Assembly: GCA_964472195.1 (NCBI GenBank)
Contig: CAYYJH010000070.1
Location: forward strand, 1 to 14,793
Length of the DNA stretch: 14,793 bases
Reading direction: 5' to 3'
Origin: BS750m-G4 sp964472195
Lineage (GTDB): Bacteria; Bacteroidota; Ignavibacteria; Tepidaquicellales; Tepidaquicellaceae
Positions 7,896-13,981 of the stretch are shown in pieces. The position numbers and the translations under genes were made by a program. The notes beneath the pieces are model-generated. The model had not been told where the DNA came from and did not search any database. It was given only the letters and a program-made list of their open reading frames with translations. Every line of letters begins with the position of its first letter. Position 1 is the first letter of the stretch.

Positions 7896-9563
7896 TTAAT
7901 GAAGATTTGTGCCCTTGAAGTTTTTCAGGCTTTCCTCGGACCCCATTATTAGTATAAAATCACCGAATTTAAAGCGGTATTTTGGTTCGGGTGTGATTAC
8001 TTTTTGTCTTTCTTTTTTTTCAACATCGTAGTTTTGCTTTATCAAAATAACCTCAATGCCAAATTGATTTCGTAAATCTAATTCTCGAAGTGTTTTATTA
8101 ACGAATGTTCCAGGAACCTCAAACTCACTTAAAACCCGACCTTCGGTTAATTTAATTTGCTTAAACTTTCTTAAGGATGAAAGAGAGCTATAGAATGTTG
8201 TAATCATATGTTTCTTAGCAATCTCCTGATTATAAATTTCAATCACATCATTTTTAGTAACTATTCCAATTAGCTCTTTTTCATTGATCTTATTTACAAC
8301 TGGCAATTCGTCTATATTCGATTGTCCAAAAGCTTTCATGACAATGTCAAGAGTATCATTAGGAGTGAAATAATGTTTTATAGGTGTCAGCAGGTCATAA
8401 GCAACTAACAACGGTTCTAATTTCTTTGATTCATAAATAATTTTTCGAATGTCATGGATGGAAATGATTCCAATTAATTTGTTGTGACTACCAACCACAA
8501 AAAAGTTTGTATGGGGGCTTTTTACTGTAAGATCAATTAATTTGCGAAAAGGTGTATCTGCTTGAACTTTCTCAAAATCTTTTTTAATTACTTTTGATAC
8601 TTTTAGTGAATGCAATACACTAACTTCTCGACCCCTAAAAATATTAATTCCCCTCCGGGAAAGCTTTAAAGTATATATGGAATCTTTCTTTAAGCGGGTT
8701 GTAATAAGAACACTAATTATGCATGTTATCATAAGGGGAAGGATTATTCTATAATCATTTGTTAATTCGAATACAATCAGGATTGCTGTAATTGGTGCAT
8801 GCATAGCCCCTGCAGCAACAGCACCCATTCCCACCAAAGCGTAAGCACCAGGAGGTGCAGTATATTCGGGGAAAAGCATGTGAACAATATTACCAACTAA
8901 TCCACCAAGAGTAGCACCTAAAAATAAAGATGGAGCAAAGACTCCTCCAGAACCTCCCGATCCGATAGTAACTGAAGTAGCAAATAATTTCAAAAAAACA
9001 AATAGTAATAAAAGATACCAAATTAGCTGATCGTTNNNNNNNNNNNNNNNNNNNNNNNNNNNNNNNNNNNNNNNNNNNNNNNNNNNNNNNNNNNNNNNNN
9101 NNNNNNNNNNNNNNNNNNNNNNNNNNNNNNNNNNNGAACCACCCGACCCAATGCATACTGCAGATGCAATAACTTTTGCAATCACAACCCGTGGACGAAT
9201 AGTTCCTGCACGCAACGCAATTGCTTCCATTACTTCGGGTACACCATGACCTCTCGCTTCTCGTGCAAAATAATACACAATCGGTCCGACGATCAATCCT
9301 CCGGCTGCTGGTGCAATAATCTTTATATACCAGGGTAACTGCATTACGTAGTCTAAAGAATAATGCCATGATCCAAAAAAGATTGTCTGGAAAAAACGAA
9401 TTGATAATCGAAAAAAAACAGCTCCAAATCCACCTACAATACCAATTATTACAGCGAACACTACCATAAATGTGTGATCTGCCATTCGGAACCGCTTTAA
9501 TAGATTTGATAGAGAATTTTGAAGTGTTAATCCAATTATACGGATTTGTGAAAATTTCGACAT
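7896..9563 (-). CDS. clcA: ClC-type chloride channel/antiporter with CBS pair and RCK_C-like domain (interrupted by assembly gap)
   Basis: A ClC-family membrane protein that moves Cl- across the inner membrane, as a channel or as a Cl-/H+ antiporter. The part before the gap (142 residues) holds the first helices and the ion-filter motif GHGVPEVMEA (105-114), where His replaces the Ser of GSGIP, and stops at IGSGG just before the expected GREGP. After the gap come GSGGSGGVFAPSLF and the remaining helices. Two CBS domains follow (about VSKVIKKDF to HDIRKII, then LLTPIKHYF to NDVIEIY), usually adenine-nucleotide sensors. The last part is an RCK_C/TrkA_C-like domain from TEGRVLSEFEV to the end. 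The 100 N hide the gating glutamate. By alignment to E. coli ClcA about 150-190 residues are missing, so the true gene is longer than the span shown. It stands alone between two copies of a repeat element. Confidence 0.88.
   Translation of the reverse strand: MSKFSQIRIIGLTLQNSLSNLLKRFRMADHTFMVVFAVIIGIVGGFGAVFFRLSIRFFQTIFFGSWHYSLDYVMQLPWYIKIIAPAAGGLIVGPIVYYFAREARGHGVPEVMEAIALRAGTIRPRVVIAKVIASAVCIGSGGXXXXXXXXXXXXXXXXXXXXXXXXXXXXXXXXXXNDQLIWYLLLLFVFLKLFATSVTIGSGGSGGVFAPSLFLGATLGGLVGNIVHMLFPEYTAPPGAYALVGMGAVAAGAMHAPITAILIVFELTNDYRIILPLMITCIISVLITTRLKKDSIYTLKLSRRGINIFRGREVSVLHSLKVSKVIKKDFEKVQADTPFRKLIDLTVKSPHTNFFVVGSHNKLIGIISIHDIRKIIYESKKLEPLLVAYDLLTPIKHYFTPNDTLDIVMKAFGQSNIDELPVVNKINEKELIGIVTKNDVIEIYNQEIAKKHMITTFYSSLSSLRKFKQIKLTEGRVLSEFEVPGTFVNKTLRELDLRNQFGIEVILIKQNYDVEKKERQKVITPEPKYRFKFGDFILIMGSEESLKNFKGTNLH
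9036..9135. other. Assembly gap of 100 N within clcA
   Basis: A run of exactly 100 N, the conventional placeholder for a gap of unknown size. The reading frame looks continuous across it only by the chance of gap length. Conserved ClC blocks on both sides show that it replaces more than 100 bases, probably about 450-550. Confidence 0.95.
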
Positions 9564-9782
9564 TCAGTTTAATTTATATACGTATCTGATATTTTGAACA
9601 GAAGAATTAAAAAAGTTGACTTCTATATTTTATATTACAAAAATATAAGTAATATTTCAAACATGCAAAAAAGTAATGCTATTTGTCACATAATTTTTCA
9701 TCGTTGTGTAATAAATTTACAGAATTTATTAAATGTGATCATTCGAAGAAATAAGATTATTTTTAGTTCCCACAGGGATTGA

Positions 9783-9868
9783 GTCTGTCCGAGAACTTTT
9801 CATATTATGTAGTTGCAGGTTTTATACCTGCATTTAAAGAATAAAACACACGAAGTATTCGGACAGAC
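9783..9868 (+). repeat. MITE-like element copy 2 with one REP-like hairpin
   Basis: An 86-base element in the same orientation as copy 1. It begins GTCTGTCCGAGAACTT and ends AAGTATTCGGACAGAC, terminal inverted repeats matching at 14 of 16 positions. GTAG (9809-9812) precedes the hairpin TGCAGGT-TTTAT-ACCTGCA (9814-9832). The second hairpin of copy 1 is replaced by a few bases, so this looks like an internal-deletion derivative. GGG before and CCC after the core may extend the inverted ends. No clear target-site duplication is visible. Confidence 0.75.
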
Positions 9869-9903
9869 ACCCTGATTCGTATCGTAAAATATTATAAGGT
9901 ATG

Positions 9904-9950
9904 AAAAAAGGTTACGAAGTAACATATCCACAGGCTATGGCTTCGTAACC
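9904..9950 (-). terminator. Rho-independent terminator of the thioredoxin operon
   Basis: GGTTACGAAG and CTTCGTAACC (9910-9919 and 9941-9950) form a perfect 10-bp stem with a 21-base loop. Read on the minus strand, the stem is followed by six T (9904-9909). It lies 31 bases after the stop of the membrane-anchored thioredoxin gene, exactly where the minus-strand operon should end. Confidence 0.75.
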
Positions 9951-9981
9951 GGAAGAAATTTATATATGCTCTACTTCTCTC

Positions 9982-10482
9982 TTACATATTATTACACTTG
10001 TTACAAACATTCGTCAGAATTTCCTTCAATTCATCTTTGCTGTGATAACCCACAATATCTTTTACAATCTTCCCTTTGTGGAAAACAAGTAGTCTGGGAA
10101 TAGAGTCAACTCCGTACTCACTTGCGAGATTCGGATTTTCATCGACTTCAACTTTTCCGAATTTGAGCATCCCAACATTCTCATCTGATAGTTCATTTAT
10201 AATTGGTGATAATTTTTTACATGCACCGCACCATTTTGCGTAAAAATCAACTACAACAGGAATGTCAGATTCGAAAACTTCACTTTCGAAATTCTGCTCT
10301 GTTAAAGTTAACGGGGTTGTCTTATCAATATTCTCAAGAGAGTACGTTAGATTATTGTTTATTGCGTTTGTGGGTTCATCGTTATTAGCAAAAGAAAAAT
10401 TGCTGCTGCCTGAATTAATTAATAAGAATCCGAGAATTAAGAATAAGGCAATTGGAAGAACTGCATAATTTTGTTTTTTCAT
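9982..10482 (-). CDS. Membrane-anchored or secreted thioredoxin
   Basis: A 166-residue protein with an N-terminal hydrophobic segment (about residues 8-23), then a polar linker (24-60) and a thioredoxin domain (61-158). The active site is WCGAC with Cys85 and Cys88; Ala replaces the usual Pro, which is known to alter redox potential in thioredoxin-like proteins. The cis-Pro is Pro129 in SIPRLLVF. An extra CNKC motif (Cys160 and Cys163) sits at the extreme C-terminus, beyond the normal end of the fold. The hydrophobic N-terminus places the domain outside the cytoplasm, as a cleaved or uncleaved export signal. It is the last gene of an operon and overlaps the upstream small thioredoxin-fold gene by 4 bases (ATGA), with AAAGGAG 7 bases before its ATG. 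Its partner is unknown. Confidence 0.88.
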   Translation of the reverse strand: MKKQNYAVLPIALFLILGFLLINSGSSNFSFANNDEPTNAINNNLTYSLENIDKTTPLTLTEQNFESEVFESDIPVVVDFYAKWCGACKKLSPIINELSDENVGMLKFGKVEVDENPNLASEYGVDSIPRLLVFHKGKIVKDIVGYHSKDELKEILTNVCNKCNNM

Positions 10483-10766
10483 TTTTTTGCTCCTTTCTGT
10501 TTAATTTGTTTGTATAAAATTTCATTTAATTTGTTTTCCGGCACGTCACCATAAAACTGTAGCTTACCGTTTATGATCAGTGCCGGGGTGATAAATATTT
10601 TCATTTCTTCTTTTAGGTTGAAATCATTTGCTTTAAGAACACTTAGTTTAAAGCACAACATCTTTTTCGCAAGCCCTCTGAGTTTAATCTCGAGTGCATC
10701 GCATTCTTCACAGTTATCCGATATAATAAGAAGTACATTTAAGATATTGTGCTCAACAAATAACAT
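10479..10766 (-). CDS. Small thioredoxin-fold CxxC protein
   Basis: A 95-residue protein resembling the small redox-active disulfide / Thioredoxin_3 group. The hydrophobic strand NVLLIISDN leads into CEEC (Cys19 and Cys22), a third cysteine Cys38 follows, and the conserved ITPALIINGKLQFYG (59-73) contains the Thr-Pro cis-proline loop. It then ends with a helix NKLNEILYKQIKQ. It has no signal peptide, so it is probably cytosolic, in contrast to the exported thioredoxin after it. Its ATG overlaps the stop of the upstream membrane-protein gene by one base (TAATG) and its own stop overlaps the next start, so translation is probably coupled. An AGGAG lies 10 bases before the start. Likely role: disulfide exchange partner in the same pathway. 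Confidence 0.75.
   Translation of the reverse strand: MLFVEHNILNVLLIISDNCEECDALEIKLRGLAKKMLCFKLSVLKANDFNLKEEMKIFITPALIINGKLQFYGDVPENKLNEILYKQIKQKGAKK
10490..10496 (-). promoter_or_regulatory. Strong Shine-Dalgarno of the exported thioredoxin
   Basis: AAAGGAG on the minus strand lies 7 bases before the ATG at 10482, inside the end of the upstream gene. It fixes the start and allows initiation independent of coupling. Confidence 0.7.
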
Positions 10767-11242
10767 TATACCTTTGCTCCTGATACTGAATGCTCAATTG
10801 ATTCTTCAACGTTTACTTTCTTAAAAGTCAAACCAAGTACCAAACCGTAAACAAGATGACCCATCAGGCTTCCTACAGCCATTACGAAAGAGCCAGAAAA
10901 TATTCCGGCACTGAACGGCATATTGTTCATAGTTGCCATCATTGGCATTACAATTAGCTGTGCCATTAGCCAGGGAATCAGAGAGTATTTCATTCCTTTT
11001 ACAACTCCCGAACCTTTAAATCTGTTATAGAACACTGCTGCATAAACGAATGCCAGAACAATACCTACCATAAAATGTGCACCCCAGCCAAATACCACTG
11101 GAAGTCCCATTGTACTTGAAAGCATTTTTGGTACATTCATTTCCGGCATACCCATTAACGGTGCCATTGCTGCAAAGATAGTCATCGCAAGAGTTCCTGC
11201 TGCGCCCGCTATAATTGCTTTTGTTAAAATTGAATTTTTCAT
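10766..11242 (-). CDS. Met-rich four-helix membrane protein (DUF6789-like)
   Basis: A 158-residue integral membrane protein with about four hydrophobic helices: residues 7-28, 47-70, 86-103 and 110-139. The N-terminal GAAGTLAMTIFAA resembles DUF6789-type proteins, a family without known function; this assignment is from memory of the pattern. Methionine is strikingly abundant, 18 of 158 residues. Two clusters are MAPLMGMPEM (26-35) and MPMMATMNNM (99-108), and there are His residues at 56 and 129. It is the first gene of a three-gene overlapping operon with two thioredoxin-fold proteins, behind a Crp/Fnr regulator gene. It has AAAGGA 8 bases before the ATG. A perfect 13-bp inverted repeat lies just upstream. 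Confidence 0.75.
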   Translation of the reverse strand: MKNSILTKAIIAGAAGTLAMTIFAAMAPLMGMPEMNVPKMLSSTMGLPVVFGWGAHFMVGIVLAFVYAAVFYNRFKGSGVVKGMKYSLIPWLMAQLIVMPMMATMNNMPFSAGIFSGSFVMAVGSLMGHLVYGLVLGLTFKKVNVEESIEHSVSGAKV

Positions 11243-11250
11243 TTTGTTTT

Positions 11251-11256
11251 TCCTTT
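11251..11256 (-). promoter_or_regulatory. Shine-Dalgarno of the Met-rich membrane protein
   Basis: AAAGGA on the minus strand lies 8 bases before the ATG at 11242. It directly follows the 3' arm of the inverted repeat at 11259-11295, separated by two bases. Confidence 0.65.
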
Positions 11257-11258
11257 CT

Positions 11259-11295
11259 GTTTTGATTAATTAAACTATACAAAATTAATCAAAAC
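11259..11295. promoter_or_regulatory. Perfect 13-bp inverted repeat at the head of the operon
   Basis: GTTTTGATTAATT (11259-11271) and AATTAATCAAAAC (11283-11295) are perfect inverted repeats around an 11-base spacer, 16 bases upstream of the Met-rich protein's start. Each arm contains TTGAT, the half-site core recognised by FNR-type regulators, although the spacing is not that of a standard TTGAT-N4-ATCAA site. TAATTTTG, which fits a Bacteroidota -7 element on the minus strand, overlaps it. It could be an operator for the Crp/Fnr protein encoded just upstream, or an RNA hairpin next to the ribosome binding site. Confidence 0.6.
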
Positions 11296-11362
11296 AAACT
11301 CCCGTGTCTGTCGTGCAGGCGACAATTGTGAATTTTCTTATGAAAGTATAAAATGGAATGAA

Positions 11363-12049
11363 TTACTTAATGGTGCGGAAATTTGCAGGGTTCCTGACAA
11401 TTATTTTATTCCTTGAGAAGTCAATAATTTTATTATCTTTGAGATTGTTCATTACAGTGGTAACAGTCTGGCGGGATGTTGCAGTAAGGTTTGCGATGTC
11501 CTGGTGAGTGAGTGTAGTTTTTACGAAAATTTCATCTCCAATTTTCTTCCCATACTCTTCAGCATACCCGGTTAAGAATTCGATAACCCTGGTTGATGAA
11601 TCTTTAAACGTAAGGTTTTCAAGGTTGCGTGCAATACGCTGTAGTTTCATACCTATGAGCTTTGTTACACGAAGATTAAATTTAGGATTTTCAATAAGCA
11701 GTTTCTCAAAGTTTTCTTTACTAATCGTGCAAATAACAACTTTATCGAGTGCGATTGCCGTGTCTTCCCTGTTGCTTCCACTGGTAATTGCAAGCTCTCC
11801 GAATATTTCCCCGGGTTTGAGTATTGCAGTTATTGCTTCTTTGCCTTCAGCGGAAACTCTCGTGAGTTTAACGCTACCTTCTTTCAGAAGGAAGATTGAG
11901 TTAGACGGCTCATCGGCAAAGTAGATAATTTCATTTTTATCTATGTTGCTCATACTTAGCTTCTTATTAAGCTCCTTCATCTTCTCAGGGGAAAGTCCTT
12001 CGAATAGGTTAAAGTTCTCGAGATACCATAATTTTGATTTGCCGGGCAT
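11363..12049 (-). CDS. Crp/Fnr-family transcription regulator
   Basis: A 228-residue regulator with an N-terminal cyclic-nucleotide-binding-type beta-roll (about 12-125), a dimerisation helix (about 126-150) and a C-terminal winged helix (about 155-225). The roll holds GEIFGELAI (80-88) and Arg94, similar to the phosphate-binding cassette of CRP. The helix-turn-helix is THQDIANLTATSRQTVTTVM (181-200), with Gln194 and Thr198 where CRP has Glu181 and Arg185, so the DNA target is not predictable from CRP or FNR. The only cysteine is Cys107, which rules out an FNR-type iron-sulfur cluster. No N-terminal heme-ligand motif is recognisable. It lies 120 bases upstream of the thioredoxin operon on the same strand and probably controls it. 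Confidence 0.88.
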   Translation of the reverse strand: MPGKSKLWYLENFNLFEGLSPEKMKELNKKLSMSNIDKNEIIYFADEPSNSIFLLKEGSVKLTRVSAEGKEAITAILKPGEIFGELAITSGSNREDTAIALDKVVICTISKENFEKLLIENPKFNLRVTKLIGMKLQRIARNLENLTFKDSSTRVIEFLTGYAEEYGKKIGDEIFVKTTLTHQDIANLTATSRQTVTTVMNNLKDNKIIDFSRNKIIVRNPANFRTIK

Positions 12050-12441
12050 AACTAAAATTTATTATGAGGAGTTTACTCATTTCTATTAAATATATAAAGA
12101 TATTTGAGAATGTATAAAGGAATATCTTTACATATACTCTTGTTTTCCCGTTTCACTTGCAATGGCGTTCTCACATAAAATTTGGGAACGAATAATGAAA
12201 TCTCCTCCGTGAATCTCAGTGTATCTCCGTGTAATGCTTTTACAAATGTTAGGTATAACATGATAAGATTTGTTCCGTGTACGGCCTGTCTACAGCCAGG
12301 TAGAGAGATTAAACCATGTTATGACAGCACTTTTAATGTCCCCATACAATAAAAACCCTTTGTAATTGCATAGGAAATCTGTTTCAGGTAAATTCCATCA
12401 CTTTATTAATTTTAAGAAATAAGATAGCGGGATACAGAGAT
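12050..12441. other. Divergent spacer between crp-type gene and gpmI
   Basis: 392 bases with the promoters of two divergent genes. It contains a 10-bp tandem repeat (12205-12234) and an 8-bp inverted repeat ATAACATG/CATGTTAT (12255-12262 and 12315-12322). Between those arms is a smaller TCTAC/GTAGA hairpin. A 62-codon minus-strand frame here is explained by the repeat and is not a credible gene. I see no clear promoter motif. Confidence 0.55.
12205..12234. repeat. Three 10-bp tandem units
   Basis: CTCCGTGAAT, CTCAGTGTAT and CTCCGTGTAA follow one another without spacers. On the reverse strand this reads TTACACGGAG and so on, the style of short period-10 repeats scattered in many bacterial genomes (ACACGGAG, ACACTGAG types). 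It is degraded and has no role I can see. Confidence 0.6.
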
Positions 12442-13965
12442 ATGAACAAAGTAATATTAATCATTTTAGACGGATGGGGAATTGGGGATAAATCTAAAAG
12501 CGATGTTGTTACTCAGGCAAACACACCATACATGGATACTCTGCGTGAGGAATATCCGAACTCGCAATTATTGACCTGTGCTGAAAACGTCGGGCTGCCC
12601 GAAGGTCAAATGGGGAACTCCGAAGTCGGGCATCTGAACATAGGCTCGGGCAGGATTGTCTACCAGGATATAGTGAAAATAAACAAAGCCATAGAAGATA
12701 ACAGCATTTCGCAAAACAAACAAATAAAGAAAGCATTCAGCTATACAAAAGAAAACAACAAGGCTGTGCATTTCATCGGGCTGGTCTCTGACGGTGGGGT
12801 TCACTCACTGAACTCTCATCTTTACAAGCTTTGCGATATCACTGAAGAATATGGATTAAAAAAAGTTTACATTCACGCAATCACAGACGGCAGGGATACT
12901 GATCCCAAAAGCGGGCTGGGTTACATAAAAGAATTGAAACAGCACATAGAGAACACACATGCAAAAATTGCTTCGGTCATAGGAAGATATTATTCGATGG
13001 ATAGAGATAAACGATGGGAAAGGATAAAATTGGGTTACGATTTGATGGTTTACGGGATTGGTAAAAAAACAACAGACGTATTAAAAGCTGTGCGGGAATC
13101 TTATGACGAGGGTGTAACGGATGAGTTCATTAAACCGATTGTTAATGTCGATGAGAACGATCACCCTGTTGGTACAATTCAAACCGGTGATGTTGTAATA
13201 TGTTTTAATTTCAGAACTGACAGACTGCGGCAAATCACACGCGTCCTGACGCAGGAAGATATGCACGAGCACAATATGCATACAATCGACTTGCAATATT
13301 ACACGATGACAAACTATGATGACTCTTTTAAAGGTATAAATGTAATTTATGGTAAAGAAAATGTTAAGAATACAATAGGGGAATGGTTAGCAAAGAAAGG
13401 ATTGAAACAAATACGTATTGCAGAGACGGAGAAATACGCGCACGTAACGTTTTTCTTTTCGGGCGGCAGGGAAAAGAAATTTGAAAAGGAAAAGAGAATA
13501 ATGATCCCTTCTCCGAAAGTACCAACTTATGATAAGATGCCTGAAATGAGTGCATATAAGGTGAAGGATAAAGTCGTCGAAGAGTTGAACAAGCAGGAAG
13601 CTGATTTTATTTGTTTGAACTTTGCAAACGGTGATATGGTCGGTCATACAGGAGTTTATGAAGCAATCATAAAAGCTATCGAGACCGTCGATAGCTGTGT
13701 AAAAGACGTTGTAGAAGCAGCAAAGAAAAATGGTTATACTGCATTGATAATTGCTGATCATGGAAACGCTGACTATGTAGTCAATCCGAATGGTTCTCCA
13801 AATACAGCACATTCATTGAATCCTGTTCCGTGTATTTTAGTCTCTGATAAGTATCCGAAAATAGAAAATGGTATACTTGCCGATGTTGCACCGACGATTC
13901 TGACGATCATTGGTTTAGATATTCCGGAAGATATGACAGGAAAGGTGCTTGTCTCTAAAAATTAA
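12442..13965 (+). CDS. gpmI: 2,3-bisphosphoglycerate-independent phosphoglycerate mutase
   Basis: A 507-residue cytosolic enzyme that interconverts 3- and 2-phosphoglycerate in glycolysis and gluconeogenesis, using two Mn2+ ions and a phosphoserine intermediate. Family motifs are complete: LDGWGIGD with metal ligand Asp10; GNSEVGHLNIGSGR with catalytic Ser60; SDGGVHS; HAITDGRDTDPKSG; GRYYSMDRDKRWER; NFRTDRLRQIT; YAHVTFFFSGG; FANGDMVGHTG; and IADHGNADY, followed by NTAHSLNPVP with the last metal-binding His. Length is normal (about 510). The ATG at 12442 is directly before the conserved strand VILIILDGW. It is probably monocistronic or co-transcribed with the HAD gene 16 bases downstream. Only a weak GCGGGA-like sequence precedes it. 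Confidence 0.96.
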   Translation: MNKVILIILDGWGIGDKSKSDVVTQANTPYMDTLREEYPNSQLLTCAENVGLPEGQMGNSEVGHLNIGSGRIVYQDIVKINKAIEDNSISQNKQIKKAFSYTKENNKAVHFIGLVSDGGVHSLNSHLYKLCDITEEYGLKKVYIHAITDGRDTDPKSGLGYIKELKQHIENTHAKIASVIGRYYSMDRDKRWERIKLGYDLMVYGIGKKTTDVLKAVRESYDEGVTDEFIKPIVNVDENDHPVGTIQTGDVVICFNFRTDRLRQITRVLTQEDMHEHNMHTIDLQYYTMTNYDDSFKGINVIYGKENVKNTIGEWLAKKGLKQIRIAETEKYAHVTFFFSGGREKKFEKEKRIMIPSPKVPTYDKMPEMSAYKVKDKVVEELNKQEADFICLNFANGDMVGHTGVYEAIIKAIETVDSCVKDVVEAAKKNGYTALIIADHGNADYVVNPNGSPNTAHSLNPVPCILVSDKYPKIENGILADVAPTILTIIGLDIPEDMTGKVLVSKN

Positions 13966-13981
13966 ATCCTAAAAGATATAA

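Larger units (their letters stand above)
9564..9981. other. Gene-free stretch upstream of clcA
   Basis: 418 bases without a supported gene. It includes the presumed clcA promoter region, with a 7-bp inverted repeat ATATTAC/GTAATAT at 9632-9655, about 70-90 bases before the clcA start. It also holds repeat element copy 2 and the terminator of the thioredoxin operon. A 62-codon open frame on the + strand here is AT-rich, low-complexity and resembles no protein. Confidence 0.6.

Noticed and set aside
9594..9782. 62-codon open frame on the + strand
   Set aside because: AT-rich, no ribosome binding site, no recognisable domain, and it runs into the repeat boundary.
9922..9932. DnaA-box-like sequence ATATCCACA
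   Set aside because: One mismatch, single copy, and it lies in the loop of a terminator hairpin; no other origin features.
12073..12261. 62-codon open frame on the - strand
   Set aside because: Its middle part is simply the translated 10-bp tandem repeat; there is no domain or ribosome binding site.
13387..13812. 141-codon frame on the - strand inside gpmI
   Set aside because: Opposite-strand shadow of gpmI, whose motifs are complete and unambiguous.
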